Shown here: piece by piece, positions 45,158 to 55,180 of the stretch
Numbering within the stretch: the stretch's first letter is position 1
How the letters are laid out: the number at the start of each line of letters is the position of its first letter
The notes under the pieces: generated by a model
Told to the model about the DNA's origin: nothing
Databases searched by the model: none
The model's input: only the letters and a program-made list of their open reading frames with translations
Translations under genes and position numbers: made by a program
Source: Hordeum vulgare subsp. vulgare
Taxonomy: Eukaryota > Streptophyta > Magnoliopsida > Poales > Poaceae
NCBI RefSeq assembly: GCF_904849725.1
Contig: NC_058524.1
Location: 28,985,001-29,049,000 of the forward strand
DNA: 64,000 bases
Direction of reading: 5' to 3'

Positions 45158-47959
45158 TGTTGGGGAACGTCGCATGGGAAACAAAATTTTCCTACGCACA
45201 CGAAGACCTATCATGGTGATGTCCATGTACGAGAGGTGATTAGATCTACGTACCCTTGTAGATCAATAAGCGGGAAGCGTTAAGAAACACGGTTGATGTA
45301 GTGGTACAGCTTCGTGATTCAAATCACCGTCGTCCCACGATCCGTCCAACGATCCTATCTGATCTAGCGCCGAACGGACGACACCTCCACATTCAGCACA
45401 CGTACAGCTCGATGACGATCTCGGCCTTCTTGATCCAACAAGAGAGATGGAGAAGTAGAAGAGTTCTCCGGCAGCGTGAAGGCGCTCCGGTGGTGGTGAT
45501 GATCTACTCCTGCAGGGCTCCGCCCGAGCTCTGCAGAAATCCGATCTAGAGGCAAAACTATGTGGAATAGGATTGAGTTGCACGTGGCAAAGTTGTGTCT
45601 CAAAAAGCCCTAAACCACTAATATATATAGGAGGAGGGGAGGGGCTAGCCTTGGGGCACAAGGGCCCCAAGGGTGTGACGGCCGAAGGGGGAGGAGGACT
45701 CCTCCTCTAATTCGGTTTGGGAAGGAGGAGTTCTCCTCTTCCTACCCACCTCCCTCTTTCCTTTTTTTGCTTTCCTTTGGTATTTTTACTTGTGGCGCCA
45801 TAGCCCTTTTGGACTGGCTCCACCACCCCACTAAGGACTTGGTGCGCCACCCTAAGGCCATGGGCTCACTCCCAGGTGGATGGGCCCCTCCCGGTAAACA
45901 CCCGAAACCCATTAGTCACTCCCGGTACACTGCCGGAAATGCCCGAAACCATCCTATATATCAATCTTCGTTTCCGGACCATTCCGGAAACCCTCATGAC
46001 GTCTGTGATCTCATGCGGGACTCCGAACAACATTTGGTAACCACACATATAACTCAACTATACTAAAATATCAACAAACCTTAAGTGTCCACACCCTGCG
46101 GGTTCGAGAACTATGTAGACATGACCCGAGACACTCCTCGGTCAATATCCAATAGCGGGACCTGGATGCCCATATTGGATGCTACATATTCTCCGAAAAT
46201 CTTATAGGTTGAACCTCAGTGCCAAGGATTCATATAATCTCGTATGTCATTCCCTTTGTCCTTCGGTATGTTACTTGCCCGAGATTCGATCGTCAGTATC
46301 TGTATACCTATTTCAATCTCGTTACCAGCAAGTCTCTTTACTCGTTCCGTAATACAAGATCCCGTGACTTACACTTAGTCACATTTCTTGCAAGGCTTGT
46401 TTGTGATGTTGTATTACCGAGTGGGCCCCGAGATACCTCTCCGTCACACGGAGTGACAAATCCCAGTCTTGATAAATACTAACTCAACGGACACCTTCGG
46501 AGATACCTGTAGAGTACCTTTATAGTCACCCAGTTACGTTACGACGTTTGATACACACAAGGTATTCCTCCGGTGCCAGTGAGTTATATGATCTCATGGT
46601 CATAGGAATAAATACTTGACACGCAGAAAACAATAGCAACAAAATGACACGATCAATATGCTACGTTCATAATTTGGGTCTAGTCCATCACATGATTCTC
46701 CTAATGAAGTCTTCGAGTTATCAAGTGACAACACTTGTCGGGGGGATGACCCCGGGGTAGGCTCATCGAGCCTGTTCCTCCATTTCCGGCCGAATGGACA
46801 TGAACGTATACAGATTCCCCAAGGCCCAAGTCTTCTGGCCGGCTAGGCAACGTCTACCGGCTAGAGGATGAGGCGGCCATCCCTTTGGCCGGCCGGGCAA
46901 CCCCAGCCGGCTAGAGACGAGGCGGCCTCCTCTTCCGAGTCGGCCTTGTCCCGCCAGCCGGGCTAGGGAGGAGGCGGCTACACATAAGCCGGCTAGCCAA
47001 GCAGGCTAGCCGGCCGAAGAGCACAAGTCATATCAGATCGTAGGTCACAATAAGACCTCACGATTAAAGGTAGCTACGCGTCAGCAAAGGTACTGGATCA
47101 GGGCGTCCGACAGGTACGAGCGTCGGCGGCCACGCCGTTGACCTACCCCGGCTCTGATCCATCATCTAGCATACTATCGGACCATCACACTCCCACTCCA
47201 TTACTGCACTCGGCGCGGGGAACAGTGGAGGCGGCCGTACTACCTGCCCATGACGAATCTCGCGGGGCGACGCTTGACGTACAGCGCGTGCTCGGCGTCA
47301 ACCTTACGCGAGAGCCTCATTGGCCAGCCGGCGGGTCCCACGCATAATTGAGACCATGCAGCCGGCGGGCCCCTCAAGCGACAAGACAAGACTCTTGTGG
47401 GCCCCCGACCAGCCGGCGAGGCCGCCGGCCGGGTCCCACACTTGTACCCTTTATCCATATTGTAGGCCGGCGGGTTCGTCTATAAAACCCCCCGGTCGCC
47501 CTCCATGCAAGGGGGACCGATCATTCACCAGTCATACAACACTACCACTACAAGAAATATGCTCATATGCGATGTTTTTTAAAATGTCGTTGATGAATTC
47601 GTCATAAATCTATGACAATTTCATCCGAGATCGTCGTAAACCGTTTGAGGGGATCAAATCTACATATAAATTACGACGATGTGAGTCAAAACATCATAAC
47701 CGCATAAGATGAGATCGTCATAACTTTTACGACGATTGTAAAAATGTCGTAACATGTTCTAACTATGTTGACATGTCACTCGTGGGTCCATTCTATCCCA
47801 CCTGATCCTAGTTTGTGAAGCAACCTACTATTCTATCATTCTGAAAATTCTCGAAAAATTATCATAAATACTTTGGACTATATATTCCTCAAATATGTGA
47901 AAACCCTCCCTTCCATAGTTCAAAAATAATTCAAAAATATTCATTTTCCTATTCTGTTA

Positions 47960-48800
47960 AGAATAGCACTTTGTGAAGGAAGTGCTATTTCTATTTCTTT
48001 GATTACCCTCATATTATTTAGGCACTCTATCCTATCCAAATCATTGCCTCATGAAAACTTTCGTAACGATTTGCCTAGTAAATCTTTCTCAACAAATTTC
48101 CAAAGTTTGTGTTCAGCTAACAGCTTTGTGAAGGAAGTACTAGATAGGAATATCCTAATGAGTTGAATTTTTTCCACATCATCTATGTGCCCAAAACGTA
48201 GCTCTCCATAAAATTTTAGCCACATCTAACAATTCATGTGAGCTCATCATCCAATCTTTGTTTTTGGTAATATTTTCATTTTGTGAAGCAACTATGTTTC
48301 ATATTGCTTTATAGTTGATGAAAAATTTACCACGGGATGATACTGACCATATAACCTCACTGCACCAAATTTTAGCTCATTTAATTCAGCCAGTTTCTCT
48401 CAATATTTTTCCCAATATTCTATTCGGTAGAGAGCATTATGAAGGAAGTACAATTTTTGTTTATCCAAATTTTATGAATTTTTTACATTATCTTAATGTG
48501 CCCAAATTATCATCCTCCTCCAAATTTAAGCTCAATCCAATCATCTATGTGAGCCCAAATTTTAATTACCATTTTCTGTCCAGATTGGCACATTGTGAAG
48601 GAAGTGTCACTTTGGCATGTCCAAATGGTATAATTTTTATACAGTGCCTTCATATGCCCAAATTAACATCATACACCAAATTTCAGGTCAATCCATTCAT
48701 TCATTTGATCCTAGCTTCAACATCCATATTTCTGCACAATGTGTTACTTTGCAAAGCAAGTGCCACCTAGATTCATCCATTTGAGATAAAAATTTGCCAA
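47960..48800. repeat. Degenerate tandem repeat, period about 155 bp
   Basis: TTTGTGAAGGAAGT-like words recur at about 47976, 48129, 48287, 48434, 48591 and 48748, each followed by AT-rich text with CCAAATTTTAGC-like phrases. Diverged but evenly spaced. Confidence 0.7.
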
Positions 48801-49941
48801 GAGAGTCTTCTTAGTAGATGATCATCATCAGCCAAAATTTAGGCCCATTGTCTATGTGAATTACCCGCACCGCTAATCAAACACTTGGCTGCTAATCCAT
48901 GTTTGTGCTTAGTTCAGTCTCCTCATGAGATTATTCTATTGTATTATTCTTGCTAACCCCTATCGAGGGATTGTCCAACCCACCATACATGACTATTCCA
49001 CCTAGAACGCGTGGCAATGCAACGGTTAGGCGGTGACCATGCGACTGGCATGCAAGTTCACGCACTCTGGAGTTGGGGCCCTCGACCACCATGCAAACCT
49101 CGACGTCAAGGCACCACACCATGTATTTCTGATTAAATAGATACTTATATGCCTATAAATGATTTTTGGTAAAAATAAAGAGCAAACTATAATGCAGCTA
49201 CAGTTCAAATTTGACCCGCTTCCAACTGAATCGACATAAATTTGTCTTTTTCACGAGAGGTGGATAAAATCTTTTAACACCCAACCATTTTGTCAATTGT
49301 ACATTAAATATGGACTAGTATTTTATAAAAATAATTTGGTCCAATTTTAAAACAAATATATGGTAGGTCCTTCACAAAACAACTCATTCTGATCACTTGA
49401 AAAATGGAAAATGAATTTTTCATACAAGGAAAATGAAAACTTCCTTAATCTACATTGTTTGCCATTCCGATATGCATCCTTGTGCATAATATTATATTAT
49501 TTCAACAAACTATGTCATGAATGTGGCTATAAGATTGATCATTTGGCTTGAAAGTCATGAATCTTCACACATGATAGCCCATTTGTAGGAACACTTATTT
49601 AAAATAATTGTCGTATTACTAGTTTATTATTTTTCCTGGTAACTTTGTTACATACAATGACACAATGCAATGGTTTTCCATTTTTTTGAATTTGTTTTGA
49701 ATTTTTCATGGCCATTTCAAAACACGGTCAAAACTACGGGTATGACCGTTCAATAATTAATGTTCAATAATCTATTCTTCCCATAATCATTTGGTCAACT
49801 AATATTTTATATAAGTACTTTCAACCAACATCTCATTGGATTGAGAAATGGTTTTATTTTCCTTTTAGTTATTACTTTTTGCAATTATTTCCATTTAATA
49901 TCACACTCCCTATGTTCCTAAATATAAGTCTTGTAACTATG

Positions 49942-49970
49942 CCCGTGCAAATGCACGGGTCTACGACTAG
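49942..49970 (+). mobile_element. Helitron-like 3' terminus
   Basis: Perfect hairpin CCCGTGC-AAAT-GCACGGG (49942-49959), seven bases, then CTAG followed by T, the pattern of Helitron 3' ends. It is immediately preceded by the start of a Stowaway-like MITE (CTCCCTATGTTCCTAAATAT). The 5' end was not found. Located about 380 bp before the captured NAP1 exon. Confidence 0.55.
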
Positions 49971-50350
49971 TAGATTATAATTATGAATCGGACATTCTAA
50001 AATTGGTTAAAATCCTATATATTTAAAACAGAAATAATAATAATGATAACTAATAAAAGAATAATAGAAAAAAGTATTAAAAAAAGAAAAATAAAAAGAT
50101 CCCCTGGCCCAACTGGGCCAAGTGGCCCAGCTGACCATCTACCGCCCCGGCCCATAACCACCCTCGGGTATAAAGCCCCCGAGGGGGCTAACCCTAGCCG
50201 ACCCGTTCACCCTCCCCACTCCACCCCTCCACTCCCCCCACGCGCAGCAGTCCGCGCCCCCAACCCCCCACCCCCACGCGCCGCCGCCGCTAGGGTTTCT
50301 CACCCTCGCCGCCTCCCTCGCAGGAGGAGCCCGAATCTCCAGCAGCAGCA

Positions 50351-51351
50351 ATGAGCGACGGCAAGGACACCCTCGACCTCTCCGCCCTCGGCGCTGCCGT
50401 CCCCAACGCCGCAGGTTCGTTCGCCGCTCCCGCTCCCCACCTCTCTGTTGCTGCTGTTTGCGGGCTGTGAGGTCGTATCGGTTTCGCTGCTGGTGGTTTC
50501 GATCCCGCTCCCCACCTCTATGTTGCTACTGTTTGCGGGTTGTGAGGTCTTACCGGTTTCTGTGGTGGTGGTTCGATGCAGAGCTCAGCGCCGAGCACAA
50601 GGCCAACCTCGTGGAGTCGATTAAGGTGAGGTTTCCCGCAGCGGCTCCACGTTTATCCCGTTCATCGTCCGTCTCAGGGGGTTCTCTGGGCTATTTATGC
50701 GGTCTAGCCGCGCTGATTCGGTGCCTCGGATGTGCAGAACACGCTGCAGGGATTGGCGGCCCGGCACACGGACGTGCTCGAGAGCCTGGAGCCCAAGGTC
50801 AGGAAGCGGGTCGAGGCGCTCAGAGAGATCCAGGTATAACTCCAGGGGTTCCACTACGTGGTGCTTTTTTACATGCGTTCCTTCTGGCATGGATTTGGTT
50901 GTGATCACACTTGTCGATCTTCCATACCATCGATCATAGCTCATACGCTGATGCTCATACATTTGTTGATGGTTTTTGACTGTGGTCCTTGCTTCAGTCA
51001 GCGGCAGGGCCAAATGGGTCGCAGGCGATGGCGGAGTTCATCGGCAGCGCTGTCCCGAACGGCATGGCGAGCTTCATCAACGTGGGACACTCCGCGGCGC
51101 TCGGCTCCATCGGCGACGTGACGGGCTTCGGGCAAGACCAGCAGTTCACGGCCGTGCAGATGCTGTTCAGGAGCTGCGAGGCGGCCGAGCCCATCACGAG
51201 GCTGGGGCTGAACGGCAGCTACGAGTTCGGGTACTCGGCGGCCGCGATGACCGACGCCGGATCGGTGCCAGGCCTCGGCATGCTCGGCGGCTCGCCCTTC
51301 CTGAAGCCCGGCATCGCCGGCAGCAACGAGAGGGGCGGCGCCGGCCAGTAG
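50351..51351 (+). CDS. Chimeric NAP1-LBD6 gene fragment captured by CACTA
   Basis: Exon 1 (50351-50414), exon 2 (50582-50625) and exon 3 (50738-50833) match nucleosome assembly protein 1: [20 protein letters not shown], then [15 protein letters not shown], then [28 protein letters not shown]. All have GT/AG borders. After a fourth GT the next in-frame acceptor (CTTCAG, exon from 50998) opens into [25 protein letters not shown] and a stop at 51349-51351, which match the C-terminus of LBD6/IG1 LOB-domain regulators. Spliced, it gives 185 residues: 68 NAP1 plus 117 LBD6. It lacks the NAP1 histone-binding fold and the LOB DNA-binding domain. A GC-rich upstream region (50130-50350) could be the NAP1 promoter and 5' UTR. 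Expression unknown. Confidence 0.72.
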
Positions 51352-51412
51352 CCGAGCGGCTGCTATCTGTCAGGCCAGGTGCGACATTAACTACACTTCC
51401 TGCATTGTGTTC

Positions 51413-51522
51413 TAGCTGGTCTTCTTCTTCCAAGCATTTACAATTTTGAATAAACCATCACGGTTCTTAGCTGGTCTTCTTCTTCCAAGCATTTACAATT
51501 TTGAATAAACCATCACGGTTCT
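51413..51522. repeat. 55-bp direct tandem duplication
   Basis: Two exact-looking copies beginning TAGCTGGTCTTCTTCTTCC at 51413 and 51468, just after the LBD6-like stop, probably in its 3' UTR. Confidence 0.95.
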
Positions 51523-52979
51523 TTGGTTAGTTTGATGTGTGCAATGATGCGTTTGAACCCAATTAATGTCGATGATTGGCTGCCCGATTTGCTTGTAAAA
51601 TGTTGTTGATTCGTTTAGTGCACGCGCAGTCATTAATCCCGGCGACCCGGTGCACTGTTTAGCTTTTACTCTGGTTATCGTTAGTGTCCATGCACACTCT
51701 TGTGATGAACATACCTTTAACATTTGTAGTAGGAGTACACAATGCATGTCATGCGTGAATTGACGGGAAAAGTATGGTACTCTTGGTCCATCATGTGGAA
51801 ACCGAAGTCTGTTTCAAACTGGACCTCTTAACAATGATGCAGCATGCATGCTTAGTTTCTACTTATAATTAGGTGTCATGCCTAGCTAACTAGCTATAGC
51901 TAGTGGAGTACTGCAAGATATTCTAAATTTCTAATTCAATGGCTTGATGGCTTATCGGTACTAGCTATGGCTGCATGCATCGATTGATGCAGAGGCCGGA
52001 GGTTTAACCTCCTTTTCCAAGAAAAAAAGATGAGCTAAACACCTCATTCATGGGAAATTTTTTACTGATATTTCATGTGTGCTATTGCGCGTATGTGCAT
52101 CTCCTTTTTAAATTAAGTGTAAGTGGTCTAAAAAAAATAAAGTACAAAGAAGGACCTAAAATGGTTGGAGTAATACTTAATAAATTAGCACCGATCGTTC
52201 CCAGTGTAGCTTCCAAGAAGAAGAAAACTGTTTGTATCATTGATAAGTAGCTGATCATGAACAGTTTGCTGCTGACCTGCTGATACAGTTGCATTGTGTT
52301 ATCATATTCAACTGTGCTTCACTCCAGTTTTAATAGTTATGTCTAGTGTTAAACAAGATTAGTATGATTACATACAGTTTGTAAACAGTTGCCAAAATTT
52401 CTAATATATTTTTGTCTAACGAGTAGTATACTCCAATGTAGAACATCAAGAACTAATTGACCATATATTCATACATGAAGAGAGGAGGACCTATTTTTGG
52501 CCTTGTTTTGATAATTGCCAATTGTTTTACACAGGCTGCTGACAGAAAAGATCCATCAAGGTGTATGTTGAAGACCTATGCGGCCGTGGAACGACCTGAA
52601 TTAGTATCTATCTTGATTTTGATCTTGTTCACCGGAGTGTTAATCGATTTGCTAGTCTATTTGACATGAATGCATATGTTTATGGGCTAGATAATTCTCA
52701 TGAACTGGAGGGGGCTAGGTGAAAAGTGCCATGAGCTGGCCCGCCCTGTCCAGTTGGCACGCTGCTATTGGCCGGTGGTAACTTTGGACTGGGTTTGCAC
52801 ATTGGATGCAAGTTCTGTGACTGGGTAGGGTCATTTTTCAAGTTGTAGGATTCAACCATCACATTGTATGCAAGTTGTAGTATCCCTGGTGCTATTACCT
52901 CCTACAAAAAGTACAAAGTTGTTCGGTAAGTTTTGCCTGTGTATTCTTTGTCCTGCACTCCTGCTATTCTTATTTCCAG
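51523..52979. other. Interior of the gene-capturing CACTA, unassigned
   Basis: No clear gene. A possible further exon-like block follows a TTTTACACAG acceptor at 52537 (AADRKDPSRC, YAAVERPEL) but I do not recognise it. Confidence 0.3.
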
Positions 52980-53389
52980 GCCAATAGAAGAATGTAAGAA
53001 ACCCCTATCATTTTGTAGCAAGAAAAGACAAGAGAGAGAATCACCATCAGGGAAGTCAGTTCGATTATCAACAAGAGTGGAGAAAGAATATTTAAAACTC
53101 TCTTATACTGCAAGCATTGGAGCAGAGCTCGAAGATGGTCTGTTTGATGGTAATAACAATAAGTAGTTGCCGTACTCAGTTGCTATGGTAGTTTGCATAT
53201 TATTTGGTTTATATGTAGTCTGTGTCACTTTTGCTGATCTAAAAATGGCATTTTGTATTCTTCAAAGACAATGCCATTTGTTCTTATGGTGTTGAATCTG
53301 TTGCAGATTTTCTTGAACTAGCTCTTCAGTTTGGGATGATCATGATGTTTGCTTGCGCCTTTCCATTGATATTCTGCTTTGCTGCTCTG
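52980..53389 (+). pseudogene. Anoctamin-like (TMEM16) gene fragment, two exons
   Basis: Exon A 52980-53149 ends [16 protein letters not shown], then AELEDGLFD. Exon B 53307-53389 reads [20 protein letters not shown]. Both have GT/AG borders, and the junction GATG|AT keeps the frame ([14 protein letters not shown]). The D..E....QFG pattern is that of the anoctamin channel/scramblase domain in plants and animals. Only about 84 codons of a protein of more than 600 are present and no start or stop belongs to it. It was captured from a third host locus. Family call is by motif. Confidence 0.7.
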
Positions 53390-54643
53390 GTATGTGGTTA
53401 TGACGACAGTTTACAGTCAAGTACTCATGCTTGATATGCTTAGTTGCACATGTTATAGTTCTTAAGAAATCATCTTCATGAGAGAACAATGTAACATAAA
53501 TGTCACTATATTTGTAAGAAGACTGTTGCTTGTCATCTTCACACACTTTTTAATCCTAAAGTATGATTACTTCTGTGCCTAATCGGTCAACAACAATTTC
53601 TGCTTCTGTTTTTCATGCAATGCTATGCTTTATAATGATTTACTCCCTCTGTTCCTAAATACTTGTTGTGCGTAGTGTCAAAATATTAATGTGATTTACT
53701 CCGTCTTTCATTTGCATTTCTTTTAACATCATCTTCAGGATGAACACAAATCTTTTTTTATTTCTTATATTTTTTATATTTATTTCCTTTTGATTTATTC
53801 ATGTGCAGTGTAATGTTCTTGTAGGATGACAAGTTGTCGCATCTCGAGCATGTCTCATAGGAGAGTGGAATGAAGTCCATTGTACTGTTGTGATAGTAGC
53901 AGATGTGCCATTGTTCTATTGTACAATTCTGTCCGTTCTTGCTATTTTCATGTGTAAGGAAATGTATTCATGAGATGAGTTATTGTGTTATGTAAACCTG
54001 GGAGATGTATTATGTGATGTTATATGATGGATGATTTTAATTCGACTTGAAGTTTTCTTGATTTGAATACGAAATAGTGCTGCATTTAATATTGGACAAA
54101 TAATTGGTTATAAAGGTCCAATAAATAAAAATGAAACCAAGTTCTGGAAAAAAAGTTGCTGAATTCAAAAATGAAAAAAAGGCCAAAACTGAAAATGGAC
54201 CAAATGTATTTGGGCACTAAAAGGCCAGGGCCGAAATAAAAAATTTGAAAAAGAAAAACTAAAAGTGTCTATAAATGGGCTAAGGCCCAAAAGAAGCCCA
54301 ATAAGAAAAGCCCAAAAAAATAAAACGAGCCCATGTGATCAATTGAAATGGGTTGGGCTGATTTCAGCCATGACGTTTTGATTTCGTCGTAATTTTGCCA
54401 CGTAGGACTGCCACGTAGGACTGGGTTTGATTGTCAGCGATGATTTAGGATCGTCGTAAAGGTTACGACAATCCACGAATCGTCGTAAAGTTACGACGAT
54501 TTTGACCAAAACGTCGTTGCTGTTCATTTCTGACGCTCTGTTTTCGACGCTTGGTTTTTCGTCGTGCGATCGTCGTAAATGAAAAACCGTGACGATGTAG
54601 CGACGAAAAAATAGCGTCATGTACTAGCATATTCCTTGTAGTG
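53390..54643. other. Right part of the gene-capturing CACTA
   Basis: Contains a Stowaway-like half (TACTCCCTCTGTTCCTAAAT, 53641), probable UTR of a captured gene (53850-54060), GGCCC/AAGCCC-rich sequence and subterminal ATCGTCGTAA words up to the terminus. Confidence 0.45.
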
Positions 54644-55128
54644 TACACGCTCACCAACCACGGAGAGAGAGGTAGAGACGAGCCGGCTGCTCCCCTCTTC
54701 CTCCTCCCAACACAGCTCCAGGAGCAACATTGTACTCTGTTCATACACATCAAGCACTCCGGCAGCATTAGTGGTATTATTTCTACGGAGAGCCCTGAAC
54801 CTGGGTACATCGTGCGTCCCATGCGTGTACCAACCTCGTTCCCAGCGTCCACCTTTGTCCCTTCGGTTCTCACCGACTTTAGCCTACCTATGGCATATCT
54901 TGTGAGTATTCACCGACAACACTTGCACATAGTCAGAAAACCTTGACTATCCTTGATCAACTGGCTAGCCAACTAGAGGCTTGCTAGCGACATTGTTTTG
55001 TCTATGTATCCACACATGTATCTAGGTTTTCATTCAATACAATTATAGCATGGATAATAAACGATTATCTTGAAACAGGAAATATAATGATACTATTTTA
55101 TCATTGCCTGTGGGGCATATTTTCAACA

Positions 55129-55141
55129 TTCTCCCACTTGC
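55129..55141 (-). other. Copia polypurine tract
   Basis: Minus-strand AAGTGGGAGAA directly before the LTR start TGTTGAAA, the priming site for plus-strand DNA. Confidence 0.7.
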
Positions 55142-55180
55142 ACTAGAGTCAATAATCTAGTCCTCACATCGTCATGCGAT

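Larger units (their letters stand above)
47547..54643. mobile_element. Gene-capturing CACTA element (Pack-CACTA), 7.1 kb, TSD TAC
   Basis: Starts CACTACAAGAAATATGCTC and ends GCATATTCCTTGTAGTG, inverted copies apart from one base. TAC is duplicated at 47544-47546 and 54644-54646. Subterminal words ACGACGAT and ATCGTCGTAA occur in both orientations within 300 bp of each end. There is no TNP2. Instead it holds a degenerate 155-bp repeat array, a Helitron 3' end, and exon fragments of NAP1-like, LBD6-like and anoctamin-like genes. Non-autonomous; both ends intact, so it could be mobilised by a related transposase. Confidence 0.9.
46736..54918 (+). mobile_element. Solo LTR, TSD ACACT, split by a CACTA element
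   Basis: Begins TGTCGGGGGGATGACCCCGG and ends CACCGACA, flanked by ACACT at 46731-46735 and 54919-54923. The pieces 46736-47546 and 54644-54918 together give about 1.08 kb. TATAAA at 47481 suits an LTR promoter. No internal region, PBS or coding sequence is present, so it is a solo LTR, presumably left by LTR-LTR recombination. Superfamily is not certain (gypsy-like). Confidence 0.85.
45158..55128 (-). repeat. Copia 3' LTR, split by nested elements
   Basis: Outer pieces 45158-46735 and 54919-55128. On the minus strand it begins TGTTGAAAATATGCCC and ends CGTTCCCCAACA, as expected for Angela-type LTRs. A minus-strand TATA-like CTATATATAT lies at about 45621-45630. No host gene is in the outer pieces; frames such as 45263-45670 are LTR sequence. 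Confidence 0.88.

Noticed and set aside
45263..45670. 135-codon minus frame
   Set aside because: Inside the copia LTR promoter/R region; no protein similarity expected.
49020..49140. Possible start of the Helitron ending at 49970
   Set aside because: No convincing TC terminus with an AT target could be fixed, so only the 3' end is annotated.
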